From Tridacna crocea (lineage: Eukaryota > Mollusca > Bivalvia > Cardiida > Cardiidae), in contig OX031063.1 of the NCBI GenBank assembly GCA_943736015.1, positions 4,445,001 through 4,509,000 on the forward strand: a stretch of DNA of 64,000 bases, given 5' to 3'. Made by a program: the position numbers and the translations under genes. The notes beneath the pieces were generated by a model, which saw only the letters and a list, made by a program, of their open reading frames with translations, ran no database searches and was not told the origin of the DNA. This document shows positions 45,901 through 51,044 of the stretch, piece after piece; the stretch's first letter is position 1; every line of letters starts with the position of its first letter.

Positions 45901-46448
45901 TAACCTGCCAGAAAATATGAAATAGTAAGTACTATACTCTATTCAACCCAAGTCCAGTACAATGCAGCACAATCTCTGATCTCTTTACAAGAGAAAACAA
46001 TTTTAGGCTTGTCCATATTGAAAGAATTAGCAATAATAAATGTGTGTTTAACACTTTATCAAACAACAAAATTCTGGACTAGACCAAATTCAAAGCATTA
46101 GCAGACAACATTCGATGCAGCTAAAATGATGATTTCTGTGTATGATAGGGTAGAAAACATTGTGGGGAAAAGGAGCATTTCCTGCTTTTCTCATGATGAT
46201 TTTTACCCTTTCTAAATCAATTTCACATTTTGAGACACATTTATTGAGTCTGCAAATGCTTTGAATTTGGACAAGTCTAAAATTTTGTCGTGTTGTAAAG
46301 AGTTAATTGGTAAAATATTAACATCCTACCTCTCAAGCCATTCCTTCAGGAATCCCAACTCTGGCATGTGAAGAATGCTTGGATTGGACTCGTATATTTG
46401 AACAAAGATCTTTAACTGGGTAATTTGTAGCTGTGATATCCCACCCAT
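23781..46448 (-). CDS. Large spliced gene: Hip_N - SUMO-motif linker - PWWP-like - acidic repeats - Cys/His clusters
   Basis: Eight-exon model on the minus strand: 46448-46330, 45351-45303, 42811-42739, 40898-40817, 34753-34003, 30886-30771, 25621-25548 and 24955-23781. All splice sites are GT-AG and the seven intron phases (2,0,1,2,0,2,1) match throughout. The product is about 812 residues. Residues 1-56 match the N-terminal dimerisation domain of Hsc70-interacting protein Hip/ST13 (LH..E..FL.EW.E.MG...PP). Residues 57-108 are acidic. Residues 109-358 are disordered with three VKQE SUMO sites and a basic patch. Residues 359-440 look PWWP-like (KGLPKGVMWPGQLLA). About 456-583 is a 4 x 32 acidic repeat. 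Two Cys/His clusters follow. Hip's TPR domain is absent. A nuclear, chromatin-linked role is inferred. Whether the TAG at 23781-23783 is the true end is unclear. Confidence 0.65.
24471..24854 (-). repeat. Coding minisatellite, 4 x 96 bp
   Basis: Four head-to-tail 96-bp units in frame, each coding 32 residues of the form DYVx(D/E)..D.(K/E).SE...(T/I)(D/E)DE.EQ..(T/D/N)DsD...; a partial fifth unit follows. Units differ mostly at single residues while keeping acidic and serine positions, and the DSD/DDE steps look like casein kinase 2 sites. Such repeats usually vary in number among individuals. Confidence 0.9.
25548..25621 (-). CDS. Exon 7
   Basis: 74 nt, entering in phase 2 after TATTCCAG and leaving in phase 1 at TTG|GTATGT. 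It encodes QSVKKTNTRYFVVDEMGPLK and a few more residues. It joins exon 6 (ending AATGCTGA) and exon 8 (starting GTATCCTGG) in frame. It continues the PWWP-like region. Confidence 0.6.
25860..25925 (-). repeat. tRNA-like SINE head fragment
   Basis: On the minus strand, AGGTAGAGCGTCGGACTCAT resembles the D-arm and anticodon region of a tRNA, and CTGAGTTCGATACC the T-arm B box. The acceptor stem is not evident. Read as a SINE head, not a working tRNA. Confidence 0.45.
25956..27757 (+). mobile_element. TTAA-type MITE split by a pearl-like insertion
   Basis: The left half of the MITE (25956-26024, from TTAACCCTTTACCACACAAT to GAAAACATAGTGG) and the right half (about 27593-27757, from AAAAAGAGAAAATGCTGG to GCTTGGTAAATAGTTAA) are separated by the pearl-like element. 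The halves meet within the expected GTGGGAAAAGG word, which fixes the insertion point. A second partial left end lies at 25938. Confidence 0.85.
26025..27592 (+). mobile_element. Pearl-like element with a homogeneous 156-bp tandem array
   Basis: Starts AACAAGAGCGGCAAATTGTC and ends GACGGGCGTATA; ATACGCCCGTC near the start pairs with GACGGGCGTAT at the end. The core has nine units whose CAAAGGGCAATAAC marks fall at 26119, 26275, 26431, 26587, 26743, 26899, 27055, 27211 and 27367, an exact 156-bp period. Variant positions repeat every four units, giving a 624-bp higher-order unit (26275-26898 and 26899-27522). A C-rich simple stretch (CGCCCGCC iterated) lies at about 27510-27550 next to the terminus. 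No ORF. The homogeneity indicates a young array. Confidence 0.9.
27760..28225. repeat. Diverged iterated sequence
   Basis: About four loose repeats of roughly 120 bp can be seen, with words such as GGCCCTTTGAATCTTGTCCAACA and ATCTTCATTC. No gene was recognised. Confidence 0.4.
28225..28390 (-). mobile_element. 3' part of a tRNA-derived SINE
   Basis: Matches, in the same order, the body of the fuller copy at 35105-35360: GGGGTTTAATGCC, ACAGCTAAGGTTAT, GTGTTTCCTGGCTCTCTTAT and CTTTCTCACATGC. The head is missing. The element reads on the minus strand. Confidence 0.6.
28397..29590 (+). mobile_element. Pearl-like element, GACCCCCGGGG subfamily
   Basis: Starts AAACAAGAGGACCATGATGG and ends CATGATGCTCAGGTGAGCTA. 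The core has about six units of 155-165 bp with ACTTGTGACCCCCGGGG, GTAGAGGTCCACTAGGAGAT and ACCAAATATCAAAGCTCT. It lies in intron 6 of the large minus-strand gene, directly abutting the next element. Confidence 0.75.
29591..30751 (+). mobile_element. Pearl-like element, third core type
   Basis: Starts AACAAGAGGGCCAAGATGGC immediately after the previous element ends and closes with TTGTGCTCAGGTGAGCTATA. Core units of about 150 bp carry CCAGAGCCATGTTTCTTGA, AAATCTGACCAG and GTTTCAGAGAAGAAGAATTT. Its right end is only about 18 bp from the splice donor of exon 6. Confidence 0.75.
30771..30886 (-). CDS. Exon 6: PWWP-like segment
   Basis: 116 nt between TTTTTTCTACAG and GCTGA|GTAAGT, phase 0 in, 2 out. 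Only this frame is open. It encodes TFLWINNLKGLPKGVMWPGQ followed by LLASRNENMRVFIKSDNA. The order W..., KG.P, WPG, then beta-strand-like residues resembles a PWWP domain core, with MWPG in place of WWPG. The domain call is tentative. Confidence 0.7.
31140..32010 (+). mobile_element. Dispersed hAT-like repeat, copy 1 (left end)
   Basis: Begins CACTAGTGTTGGGCAATCGG and shares long stretches in order with 49985-50893: TTATTAAAGATGAGAAGATA, CTACATGATTTGACATCATT, CTTCGCATTATATAATGATC. The right end is not evident here. The TAGTGTTGGGC start resembles hAT-type termini; this is inferred. Confidence 0.6.
32453..32511 (-). CDS. Candidate alternative first exon (phase 2)
   Basis: ATG followed by 19 codons reading MNESEENCGPSCQKDADLK, then AG|GTTTGT. 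The phase 2 end would read in frame into exon 7 (25621), giving an isoform without the Hip-like and SUMO-motif regions. It does not fit exon 6 because that frame stops. An upstream CRE/E-box cluster supports a promoter here. No transcript evidence is available. Confidence 0.4.
32538..32568. promoter_or_regulatory. E-box and paired ATF/CRE-like sites
   Basis: CACGTG at 32538-32543 is followed by a perfect inverted repeat, TGACATCAT and ATGATGTCA separated by 4 bp (32547-32568). Both lie 27-57 bp upstream of the candidate ATG at 32511. The spacing fits a compact promoter. Confidence 0.5.
32683..33345 (+). repeat. Old pearl-like fragments
   Basis: Contains GGGGCCATTC, AACAAGCGGCCAATGCCCC, GGAAGTTATGCCCCAGAAG and AAAGGCAAATAACTCTGAA, all recognisable core words of the GGGCAATAACTC subfamily but strongly diverged. 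The 81-codon plus ORF over it is not a gene. Confidence 0.45.
34003..34753 (-). CDS. Exon 5: disordered region with three SUMO motifs
   Basis: 751 nt between CCACTACAG and AGTGAG|GTAAGT, phase 2 in, 0 out; 250 codons. A second possible acceptor (GTGCAG) five bases downstream would break the phase chain. It is rich in S, E, D, Q and K. There are three acidic-tail SUMO consensus sites, VKQEPLSDDD, VKQEVDESE and VKQELDDDSDD, and a basic patch APKKQKF that may be a nuclear signal. No folded domain is apparent. SUMO-rich linkers of this kind are typical of nuclear repressors. Confidence 0.75.
34877..34979. mobile_element. Small palindromic MITE, about 103 bp
   Basis: The inverted arms run from TTATTCTCGACCAAACC to its approximate complement GGTTTAATCGAGAAATAA, with a strong inner pair GGGTACTCATTAGAATCG / CGATTCTAATGAGTACCC around an 11-base loop. 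No ORF. Confidence 0.75.
35105..35360 (-). mobile_element. tRNA-derived SINE, near full length
   Basis: Reading the minus strand: a tRNA-like head (GGCCAGTGGTGAGCGTGTC, then GAGTTTGATACCAGGA), a body with CTCACCTCTGCTGAAGCAT and AGAAAGCCAGGAAACACATG, and a tail GGCGTTAAACCCCAATACAA. Body fragments recur at 28225-28390 and 42515-42640, and a related head and body at 56130-56356. Confidence 0.7.
35893..36125 (+). mobile_element. TTAA-type (piggyBac-like) palindromic MITE, copy
   Basis: Bounded by TTAA at 35893-35896 and 36122-36125. Terminal repeats start CCC(A/T)TTACCA. The central palindrome at about 35950-36014 reads GGAGAAAATGCTGG|CCAGCATTTTCTCC around TAA, with arms of over 30 bp. Length 233 bp. 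TTAA ends and CCC-starting repeats fit piggyBac-type MITEs. Confidence 0.85.
36331..36600 (-). repeat. Pearl-like core fragment
   Basis: About two units with GGCCACATTTTAAGC, GAACTTGGTCAGAATGTTTTC and ACATCTCGGACATGTTTGAAA, the same core type as 9759-10587. The element ends are missing. Confidence 0.6.
37013..37241 (+). mobile_element. TTAA-type palindromic MITE, copy
   Basis: TTAA at both ends (37013-37016, 37238-37241). The central palindrome GGAGAAAATGCTGG|CCAGCATTTTCTCC is intact, flanked by AAAACACTGTGGGAAAA and its complement. 229 bp. Confidence 0.85.
37242..38264. other. Intronic stretch without recognised gene
   Basis: Within the large minus-strand gene's intron 4. From about 37740 three or four loose repeats of about 140 bp share ACTTTGTTGAGTAAACAAGA and TGATATA...CTGTACAAGTTT words, probably an old tandem core. 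Nothing codes. Confidence 0.4.
38265..38489 (+). mobile_element. TTAA-type MITE, second subfamily
   Basis: TTAA-bounded, 225 bp. The centre is GGTGAAATTGCTCGTGACGA with its complement, different from the ATGCTGGTAACC centre of the first subfamily. The flanking AAAACATTGTGGCAAAA is shared. The same subfamily is at 46559-46786. Confidence 0.85.
38839..40183 (+). mobile_element. Pearl-like element, GAGGGCCATGATGGCCCT type
   Basis: Starts AACAAGAGGGCCATGATGG and ends ACTTTGTGCTCATGAGAGCTA. The core has about nine diverged units of about 135-150 bp with GACCTAGTTTTTGACC, ATCATCAAGACAAACATTC and GGCCTCTAGAGCGTACACAA. Within intron 4 of the large gene. Confidence 0.75.
40283..40788 (+). mobile_element. 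Pearl-like element, 5'-truncated
   Basis: Core units with GACCTACCTCTTGACCC and ATCATCAAAACAAACATTCT, closing with a family tail AGCCCTTTGTGGTTAGGTGA. The head is missing. Its end is about 28 bp from the splice donor of exon 4. Confidence 0.6.
40817..40898 (-). CDS. Exon 4
   Basis: 82 nt between CTCTACATTAG and GGAAC|GTAAGT, phase 1 in, 2 out. It encodes EFKPDIGCLTDGCDSENYLS and GKFDRHG. The start (SDIEFKPDIG) still resembles the SDLEIDKEGVI segment that follows Hip's acidic linker; after that the similarity stops. Confidence 0.7.
41017..41251 (+). mobile_element. TTAA-type palindromic MITE, copy
   Basis: TTAA at both ends, 235 bp. The central palindrome has a few changes (ACTAGTAACCAGC). 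The terminal CTCTTTACCACACAATCCC and TTGTTTGGTAAAGAG are intact. Confidence 0.8.
41388..41614 (-). mobile_element. TTAA-type palindromic MITE, reverse copy with eroded ends
   Basis: CTCTTTACCAAACGACAATA lies at the left and TTGTCATTGTGTGGTAGAGA at the right, so the copy is reversed relative to its neighbours. The centre GGAGAAAATGCTTG|CTAGCATCTTCTCC is recognisable. Confidence 0.7.
41745..41979 (-). mobile_element. TTAA-type palindromic MITE, reverse copy
   Basis: TTAA at 41745-41748 and 41976-41979, 235 bp. Left end CTCTTTACCAAACGACAAAA, right end GGATTGTGCGGTAATGGG. Central palindrome slightly diverged. Confidence 0.8.
42349..42500 (+). mobile_element. TTAA-type MITE, decayed copy
   Basis: Starts at TTAACCAGTTAGTACCAAG and keeps GTAACCAGCATTTCCTCC and CACTATGCTGTTTTCCTG. 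The right end is not clear. Confidence 0.5.
42515..42640 (-). mobile_element. SINE body fragment
   Basis: Contains GCAGTTTAACACCATTC, ACAGCTTGGGTCATATCATG and TGTGTTTCCTGGTTTTCTCA, matching the tail and body of the SINE at 35105-35360. Confidence 0.55.
42739..42811 (-). CDS. Exon 3: acidic linker
   Basis: 73 nt between TTCTTTTAAATAG and ATATTG|GTAACT, phase 0 in, 1 out. It encodes PWMETVEPMEPESTLEPESD followed by ESDI. The EPESDESDIE ending resembles the EPSSEESDLE stretch of Hip/ST13. Confidence 0.75.
42858..43005 (+). mobile_element. tRNA-derived SINE with conserved central domain
   Basis: The head has TAGTTCAATTGGTAGAGC (A box), a TTGCAA anticodon-loop-like sequence and GGGTTTGATCCCC (B box). 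It is followed by TTTTTCGGATGAGACGTTTA and AGAGGTTCCGTGTGAC, close to the central domain shared by many marine-invertebrate SINEs. The acceptor stem does not pair, so this is not a working tRNA. A TTAA-type MITE begins directly after it. Confidence 0.7.
43006..43232 (+). mobile_element. TTAA-type palindromic MITE, copy
   Basis: TTAA at 43006-43009 and 43229-43232, 227 bp. Intact centre ATGCTGGTAACCAGCAT. Terminal repeats CCCTTTCCCAAATAATCCC and GTCGTTTGTGAAAGGG. Confidence 0.85.
43365..43529 (-). mobile_element. TTAA-type MITE, internally deleted reverse copy
   Basis: TCTTTACCAAATGACAAAAT at the left and GATTCTTTGGCAAGGAGTTAA at the right. The central palindrome is gone. Confidence 0.6.
43778..43834 (-). 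CDS. Candidate alternative first exon (phase 0)
   Basis: ATG in CAAACATGGCGTCC context (ATGGCG is YY1-like) opens 19 codons, MASEQYIMENNYMLVMLWN, then a GTAAGC donor in phase 0, which fits exon 3 (42811). It would replace the Hip-like exons 1 and 2. It lies in a stretch free of recognised repeats. No transcript evidence. Confidence 0.4.
44080..44240 (+). mobile_element. TTAA-type palindromic MITE, partial
   Basis: Centre GGAGAAAATGCTGG|TAACATTTTCTCC with flanking GAAAACATTGTGGGAAAA is intact. The left terminal part is lost. Confidence 0.65.
44236..44433 (+). mobile_element. TTAA-type palindromic MITE, partial
   Basis: Starts CCCATTACCACATAATGATG and ends GCAGTGAGGTGAAGGGTTAA. Only the left arm of the palindrome (GGAGAAAATGCTGG) survives. 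Confidence 0.6.
44440..45302. other. Intronic stretch, nothing recognised
   Basis: Intron 2 of the large gene. No repeat family or coding signal was recognised; the ORFs here are short and featureless. Confidence 0.5.
45303..45351 (-). CDS. Exon 2: end of the Hip-like domain
   Basis: 49 nt between TTTGTTTTTCAG and CTAGAG|GTATGA, phase 2 in, 0 out. It encodes MGANIPPPQHKTPKLE, aligning with MGGKVPPATQKAKSE of Hip/ST13 immediately after the EWVES motif. Confidence 0.85.
46048..46306 (+). mobile_element. TTAA-type MITE, copy with damaged centre
   Basis: TTAA ends at 46048 and 46303. The terminal ACTTTATCAAACAACAAAAT and TTTTGTCGTGTTGTAAAGAG are visible. The palindrome is reduced to GGAGCATTTCCTGCTTTTC. 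Confidence 0.7.
46330..46448 (-). CDS. Exon 1: Hip N-terminal (Hip_N) domain
   Basis: The ATG at 46448 opens 39 codons reading MGGISQLQITQLKIFVQIYE followed by SNPSILHMPELGFLKEWLE, ending AG|GTAGGA in phase 2. It aligns without gaps to the start of Hip/ST13 ([20 protein letters not shown]...EW). In Hip this domain makes the homodimer. A CTGTACCTTCCAG acceptor 35-45 bp upstream suggests a further non-coding 5' exon. Confidence 0.85.
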
Positions 46449-46558
46449 CTTGATTTAGCTACCACTGGACTTCTTTGCTGGAAGGTACAGCAAACATTAT
46501 CTATATACAGGTAATATGAAAAAGGCAAAGCTTCAAAACGAACAAAATAAATGCTTTG

Positions 46559-46786
46559 TTAACCCTTTACTCCATAGATACTCATTTCTACGCATTGCTT
46601 GTTGGAGCCTTTGGAAAACATTGTGGCAAAAGGTGAAATTGCTCGTGACGAGCAATTTCACCTTTTGCCACAATGTTTTCTATGCTATCAAAAGGTGTCA
46701 TATACACATAAGCTAGACATAATCCTCGCTGTTATTTAGGGTCAATTAGAGATACCATAGAAATGCCTTATGGGGTAAAGGGTTAA
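46559..46786 (+). mobile_element. TTAA-type MITE, second subfamily
   Basis: TTAA-bounded, 228 bp. A perfect palindrome with arms of about 35 bp around TGACGAG: AAAACATTGTGGCAAAAGG... and its complement. Right end CTTATGGGGTAAAGGG. Pairs with 38265-38489. Confidence 0.85.
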
Positions 46787-46921
46787 ACTAATGGGTCTAC
46801 ATGGTAATTCGAATGACGACCTGAACTTCTTAATGGTCTGCAACATGTGAAAAGGCGCATTTGGACATTTGCATAAAGCATTGTATTACATATAGATTAT
46901 GGCATTTGTTTCTTTCTTATA

Positions 46922-48153
46922 TAGAGCTGTGATGAGTACTCGAGTACCTAGGTATCGGGTAGGGTAATGCCGGTACCCTGGTACTAAATCATTACATGGG
47001 TACCCGATGAATAAATAGTAACTTGATTAAAAAGGGCTAGGATTGTGACAATAATGATTCCAAACTAGATGTGTAATGTGCATCAACCTGGTCACCCATC
47101 CAAGCACTAACCTAATGCATGTTGCTTAACTACCATGGAGAGAAATACACCATAACCACATTGCTGTAAAAGCTAGCTCAACAGCAAGGCAGGTTTCAAG
47201 TGCTTATATATCTAACCTCTCTCTGTAACATTACCGCCCCCTTTGAGAAGTCTTGACCCCGAGACCTATATACAAGCATGTATATAGAGAAACACCAGGG
47301 GAATATACATGGGTAAGGCAACTCCAGTCCGGCAGTTGTCATTATCCCAATGCTGCCACCAAATGTAACGTGCATCGACCTGGTCACCCATCCAAGCACT
47401 AACCTAATGCATGTTGCTTAACTACAATGGAGAGAAATACATCAAACCGCATCGCTGTAAAAGCTAGCTTAACAGCAAGGCAGGTTTCAAGTGCTTATAT
47501 ATCTAACCTCTCTCTGTGACAGAAGTAAAGAATCAATAATGATGTTTTGCACCTCACACCACAAGTGTGTGTAATATTTAGATATCTGGAAATTTACTGT
47601 TTAAAGTCATTACAAAACTGAAAAGACGTTCTGAAGTGACTCCGATCGGACATTGTCAAAAGGAATATTGTGTTGTGTCATGGGTTTTTAGAATCAAACA
47701 TTTTTTCATAGTGGTAATTTATTGATAGTTTTTCTCCCGTGATTTGACAATAATTTATGAATAAGGGCAGCAAGTAACTTCCAATACCATCAATTTAGAC
47801 AAGTTAAGCAGATAATGGATTTGTTGTTTTTTTTAAGTGAATTTCAATTCTATAACACAACTTATGCACAAATCTGCTCGCATTGGAACACTTCAAATGA
47901 TACACTTTGTTTTCTGTTTGTCTTGTAGAAGACTAAAGAAAGCTAAACTTGGCTTTTTTGACGAAGCTTGGCTATTTGAAGCCATGTTTAGTTGTTTTCA
48001 TGAATTGGTACATGTGCAAGTGCTAGGGAGCATAAAGATAGACAACTATTGATGTTTAATTTAATGGAAAGTAATAACATCGGGTACCCGAGCACCCGCA
48101 GGTAATATGGCCACGGATATCTGGGTACAAAATTTCTACCCGTCCCAGCTCTA
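46922..48153. mobile_element. hAT-like non-autonomous element carrying a nested TRIM
   Basis: Terminal repeats start TAGAGCTG(T/G)GA and inner parts share GGGTACCCGATG. It is flanked by TTCTTATA (46914-46921) and TTCCTATA (48154-48161), an 8-bp duplication with one mismatch. No transposase was found. Length 1232 bp, of which 450 bp is the later insertion at 47072-47521. Confidence 0.75.
47072..47521 (-). mobile_element. TRIM (terminal-repeat retrotransposon in miniature) with 5S-rRNA-like LTRs
   Basis: LTR-kin fossil, non-coding, minus strand. Two direct repeats of about 158 bp, 47521-47364 (5' LTR) and 47230-47072 (3' LTR), start TGT(C/T)ACAGAGAG and end (G/A)TTACA, and are about 94% alike by eye. 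The 133-bp inside begins with a primer-binding-like TGGTGGCAGCATTGGGAT two bases after the 5' LTR and ends with a purine tract AAAGGGGGCGG just before the 3' LTR. Each LTR contains GTAGTTAAGCAACATGCAT and TTAGTGCTTGGATGGGTGACC, matching the 3' half and box C of 5S rRNA, with TATATAAG upstream. The layout is whole. The two-LTR divergence suggests moderate age. Organisation resembles plant Cassandra. No exact target duplication was seen. Confidence 0.8.
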
Positions 48154-48486
48154 TTCCTATACCAGAGTTTTCAGTCATTTTGATGTTGACATATGTTGGG
48201 TCTGAACATGTGACTTCCATTCTATTGAAGCACCAAAAATCCATCCAAAACCCCCATTTTTATTCAGTTTTTGACATGATTTTCTTTATATGAATTCATT
48301 CCCCCCCCTCCCCCCCCAAAAAAAAACAAAAAAAAAATTGAAAAAAAAATTTACTTGGTTTTAGACATGATTTTAAAATTTTAAAATATGCGTAAATGGT
48401 ACGGCATTGAGAATAAGGTTGTGATGATGTCAGATATAAGAAACAGACAAAAAGATAAACAAGAACACAAAACTTGTCTTAATAAC

Positions 48487-49396
48487 GGTTTCAAGACAAT
48501 TCCCCGACAAGACAGTTCCCCGACACGGCTTTTCGAGACAGTTCCCCGACAAAATTGAAGACAGTTCCCCGACACTTTTGAAGACAGTTCCCCGACACAT
48601 TCTTTATTAGCAAACTTGATTCTCATCGACAACTTTCATCGATATCTATATATCTTAAGGAAAGATAATGTTTTTTTTTGTACTTGTGAAAGGAATGTAA
48701 ATAATTGAGATATTTTTATCTTTTTTAGTTGATTATTGATGATCGCTCAGTTCGGAAATGATGCCTTCGCCGTTGTGCAGATCAGAATATTATTACTATA
48801 GTAAATGAATACGTGTAGATCTATCTGATTACTAAGCAAATCCTTATCCCAGTGTTGGATTTGAAGTACATGTAGGCCTAGGTTTAGAGTAATTTTTACA
48901 TTTGTCCAATTGTCTCTTACTTCCGGAGAAACTGAAATAACCAGCAAGTAATGTAATGGATAATATAATTGTAGATCCCCTTTAAATTGTGCGTATATGG
49001 ACAGTAGTAATATGACTTTTATATACAGTCAAAAGAGAATGAACAAAAAGTATGAAATGTTTATAAACTTTAATTAAGAAATTTATAGAACATACATTAA
49101 ACGAGTGATGTTTAAAATACTCAGGTCGCAGACTTCTTCTTATTAATGTGGCAACAAACAGTCCAATCACAATATATCGCCCTCCTTAATTGGTCATAAA
49201 CGCAATTTAATAACCACCAACATTGAAATTTACTTCATCCATTTCAAATAAATGTCTACAAAAATTATTTTAAACAACCAAACCTATTCAATTTACAAAT
49301 AATAAAAGTGTCGGGGAACTGTCTTCAATTTTGTCGGGGAACTGTCTCGAAAAGCCGTGTCGGGGAACTGTCTTGTCGGGGAATTGTCTTGTTCCC
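48487..49396. mobile_element. 910-bp element with iterated terminal inverted repeats
   Basis: Bounded by the exact 8-bp duplication TTAATAAC (48479-48486 and 49397-49404). Each arm of about 100 bp carries four or five tandem variants of GACAGTTCCCCGACA, in opposite orientation at the two ends, starting GG...CAAGACAATTCCCCGAC. The inside is AT-rich without ORFs. The superfamily is unassigned: the 8-bp duplication fits hAT, Merlin or P types, and the GG start leans to Merlin. Confidence 0.85.
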
Positions 49397-49984
49397 TTAA
49401 TAACCCTAATACTGATGAAAGTCGCAAAATAAAAATACTTAGGTACAAGTTGACCAAAATAGGCACGGTTTGACTCTGATACGAGTTGGCTTAGGTACGA
49501 GTTGACCAGTTACGCATGGACTGAGGAACATGACAAAACTATTCTCTAAATATTATTAAATATTTATGAAACATAGTGGGAATCACAAATTAAGGTTTTA
49601 AATAAGGAAGGTTAGAACAAATCAAATCCGTTCATTGGGTGAAAAGAACGGCATGGTACATAAACACTATCATCTAATTGCTTTGTTACCGAAATGTCCA
49701 ATCGGCAATCGATTTTTCACTACCGACTCCTGTTGCCGAACTCATCCGTTACCGAAACATCCGTAAATAGTACAGCAGAGAATAATCTAGCTGCGCCCCC
49801 CGCGTCCCTGACGCACAAAAATTGCTTGAGACGCACAAAAGCAATAAATGTGCATCCCTCGGGACGCACAGGTTACGAAAAGCATATTGTACAAATAATT
49901 AGTAAAGCTCACGATTGTAAAGTGATATTTTCGTTGGTTGCATTTGGATCACGTACATTTCCTCTAAGCAAGTCATACTAGCAT

Positions 49985-50893
49985 TATATCTATTTTCGCG
50001 CATAATTATACCTAATAGTTCAAACATTTGCAGACAACCCCTCTTTCCCCCCCCCTTTATTTTCATTTCATAAAACAACATTATTTCCACTCATGAACAG
50101 AAATTAATTTAGCTTCCACTTATTGCTTTATTCAGAAATTTGTGTGAATTCACTTTTAAAATTCATTATTAAAGATAAGAAGATAGTTTGAAGTCCTTCT
50201 GATCGGCCGACGCCACACTGCTCCTTGTAGTGTCATGGGTTTTTGCGCTTTTTTGGCGATCTATTTTTTCTTGACAGTTAGTTTCTGGAGTAGTATTACT
50301 ACATGATTTGACATCATTTAGTCAGTTTAAATAGCAAGTAACTTAAAAACCTGTCGCTTTACACTAGATAAGAGGAATTTACACCTTCCTTACTCTTGTC
50401 ATAAATGACTCGCCAGCTTCATTATCATCCGGGTGTCCTTCGCATTTTATACTGATTGTGTTTAACCCATATCTACGCCAGATGCATGCAAGCTAGGTTA
50501 TATGAAGTTCTAGCCGATAATTTCATGCCTCAGACTGGCATTTAGGCAGATATCATTCACCATCAAAGACCAGTCATTTCAAATTTCCAAATGTCAAAAC
50601 CCGGGCTCAGGGAAGCTTGCCGAGTTGTCAACTTTTGTCAAGACATTCATGGACAAAGATTTATTTCTCATTTTTCAGCCGATTTTCATGTTAGTTATCC
50701 ACTATGTTTAATCCAAGATTGTGATTAATAAGAATCACGAAACCAAGCGCTAAAAACCAGAATTCAAGTTTTGGCACCAAGCCAGGTTAGCAACCGACTA
50801 CAATCGATTCCGGGATTTCTCAATCGATTATCGAAATCGGAAGCCAAAACCAACTGACTTTCGACTATAGTCGATCATCGGCCCACCACTAGG
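49985..50893 (-). mobile_element. Dispersed hAT-like repeat, copy 2
   Basis: Long ordered similarity to 31140-32010 (e.g. CTACATGATTTGACATCATT, TGGCGATCTATTTTTTC). It closes with CATCGGCCCACCACTAG, the complement of a TAGTGGTGGGCCGATG terminus, so the two copies together show a TAGTG-start terminal repeat. It also includes several Cs/poly-T runs. No ORF of interest. Confidence 0.6.
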
Positions 50894-51044
50894 TGAAAGG
50901 TTAATATAAAATTCCAATCCTCTGATAGCATAGAAAATATTGTGGAAAATGAGAAACTTCTTGTTCCGAGCGCTTTCTTTTTTTTTTCACAATGTTTTCA
51001 AAAGACAAGTCATTGAAACAAGGGGATTGTTTGTGAAATGGTTA
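50892..51044 (-). mobile_element. TTAA-type MITE, diverged copy
   Basis: TTAA near 50892 and 51041. GAAAATATTGTGGAAAATGA and CACAATGTTTTCAAAAGAC remain. The right end GATTGTTTGTGAAATGGTTAA is recognisable. Confidence 0.55.

Noticed and set aside
47085-47518. Working 5S rRNA genes (two copies, minus strand)
   Set aside because: Only the 3' half of 5S is recognisable, the 5' half does not match, and the paired direct repeats with primer-site and purine tract explain the sequence better as LTRs.
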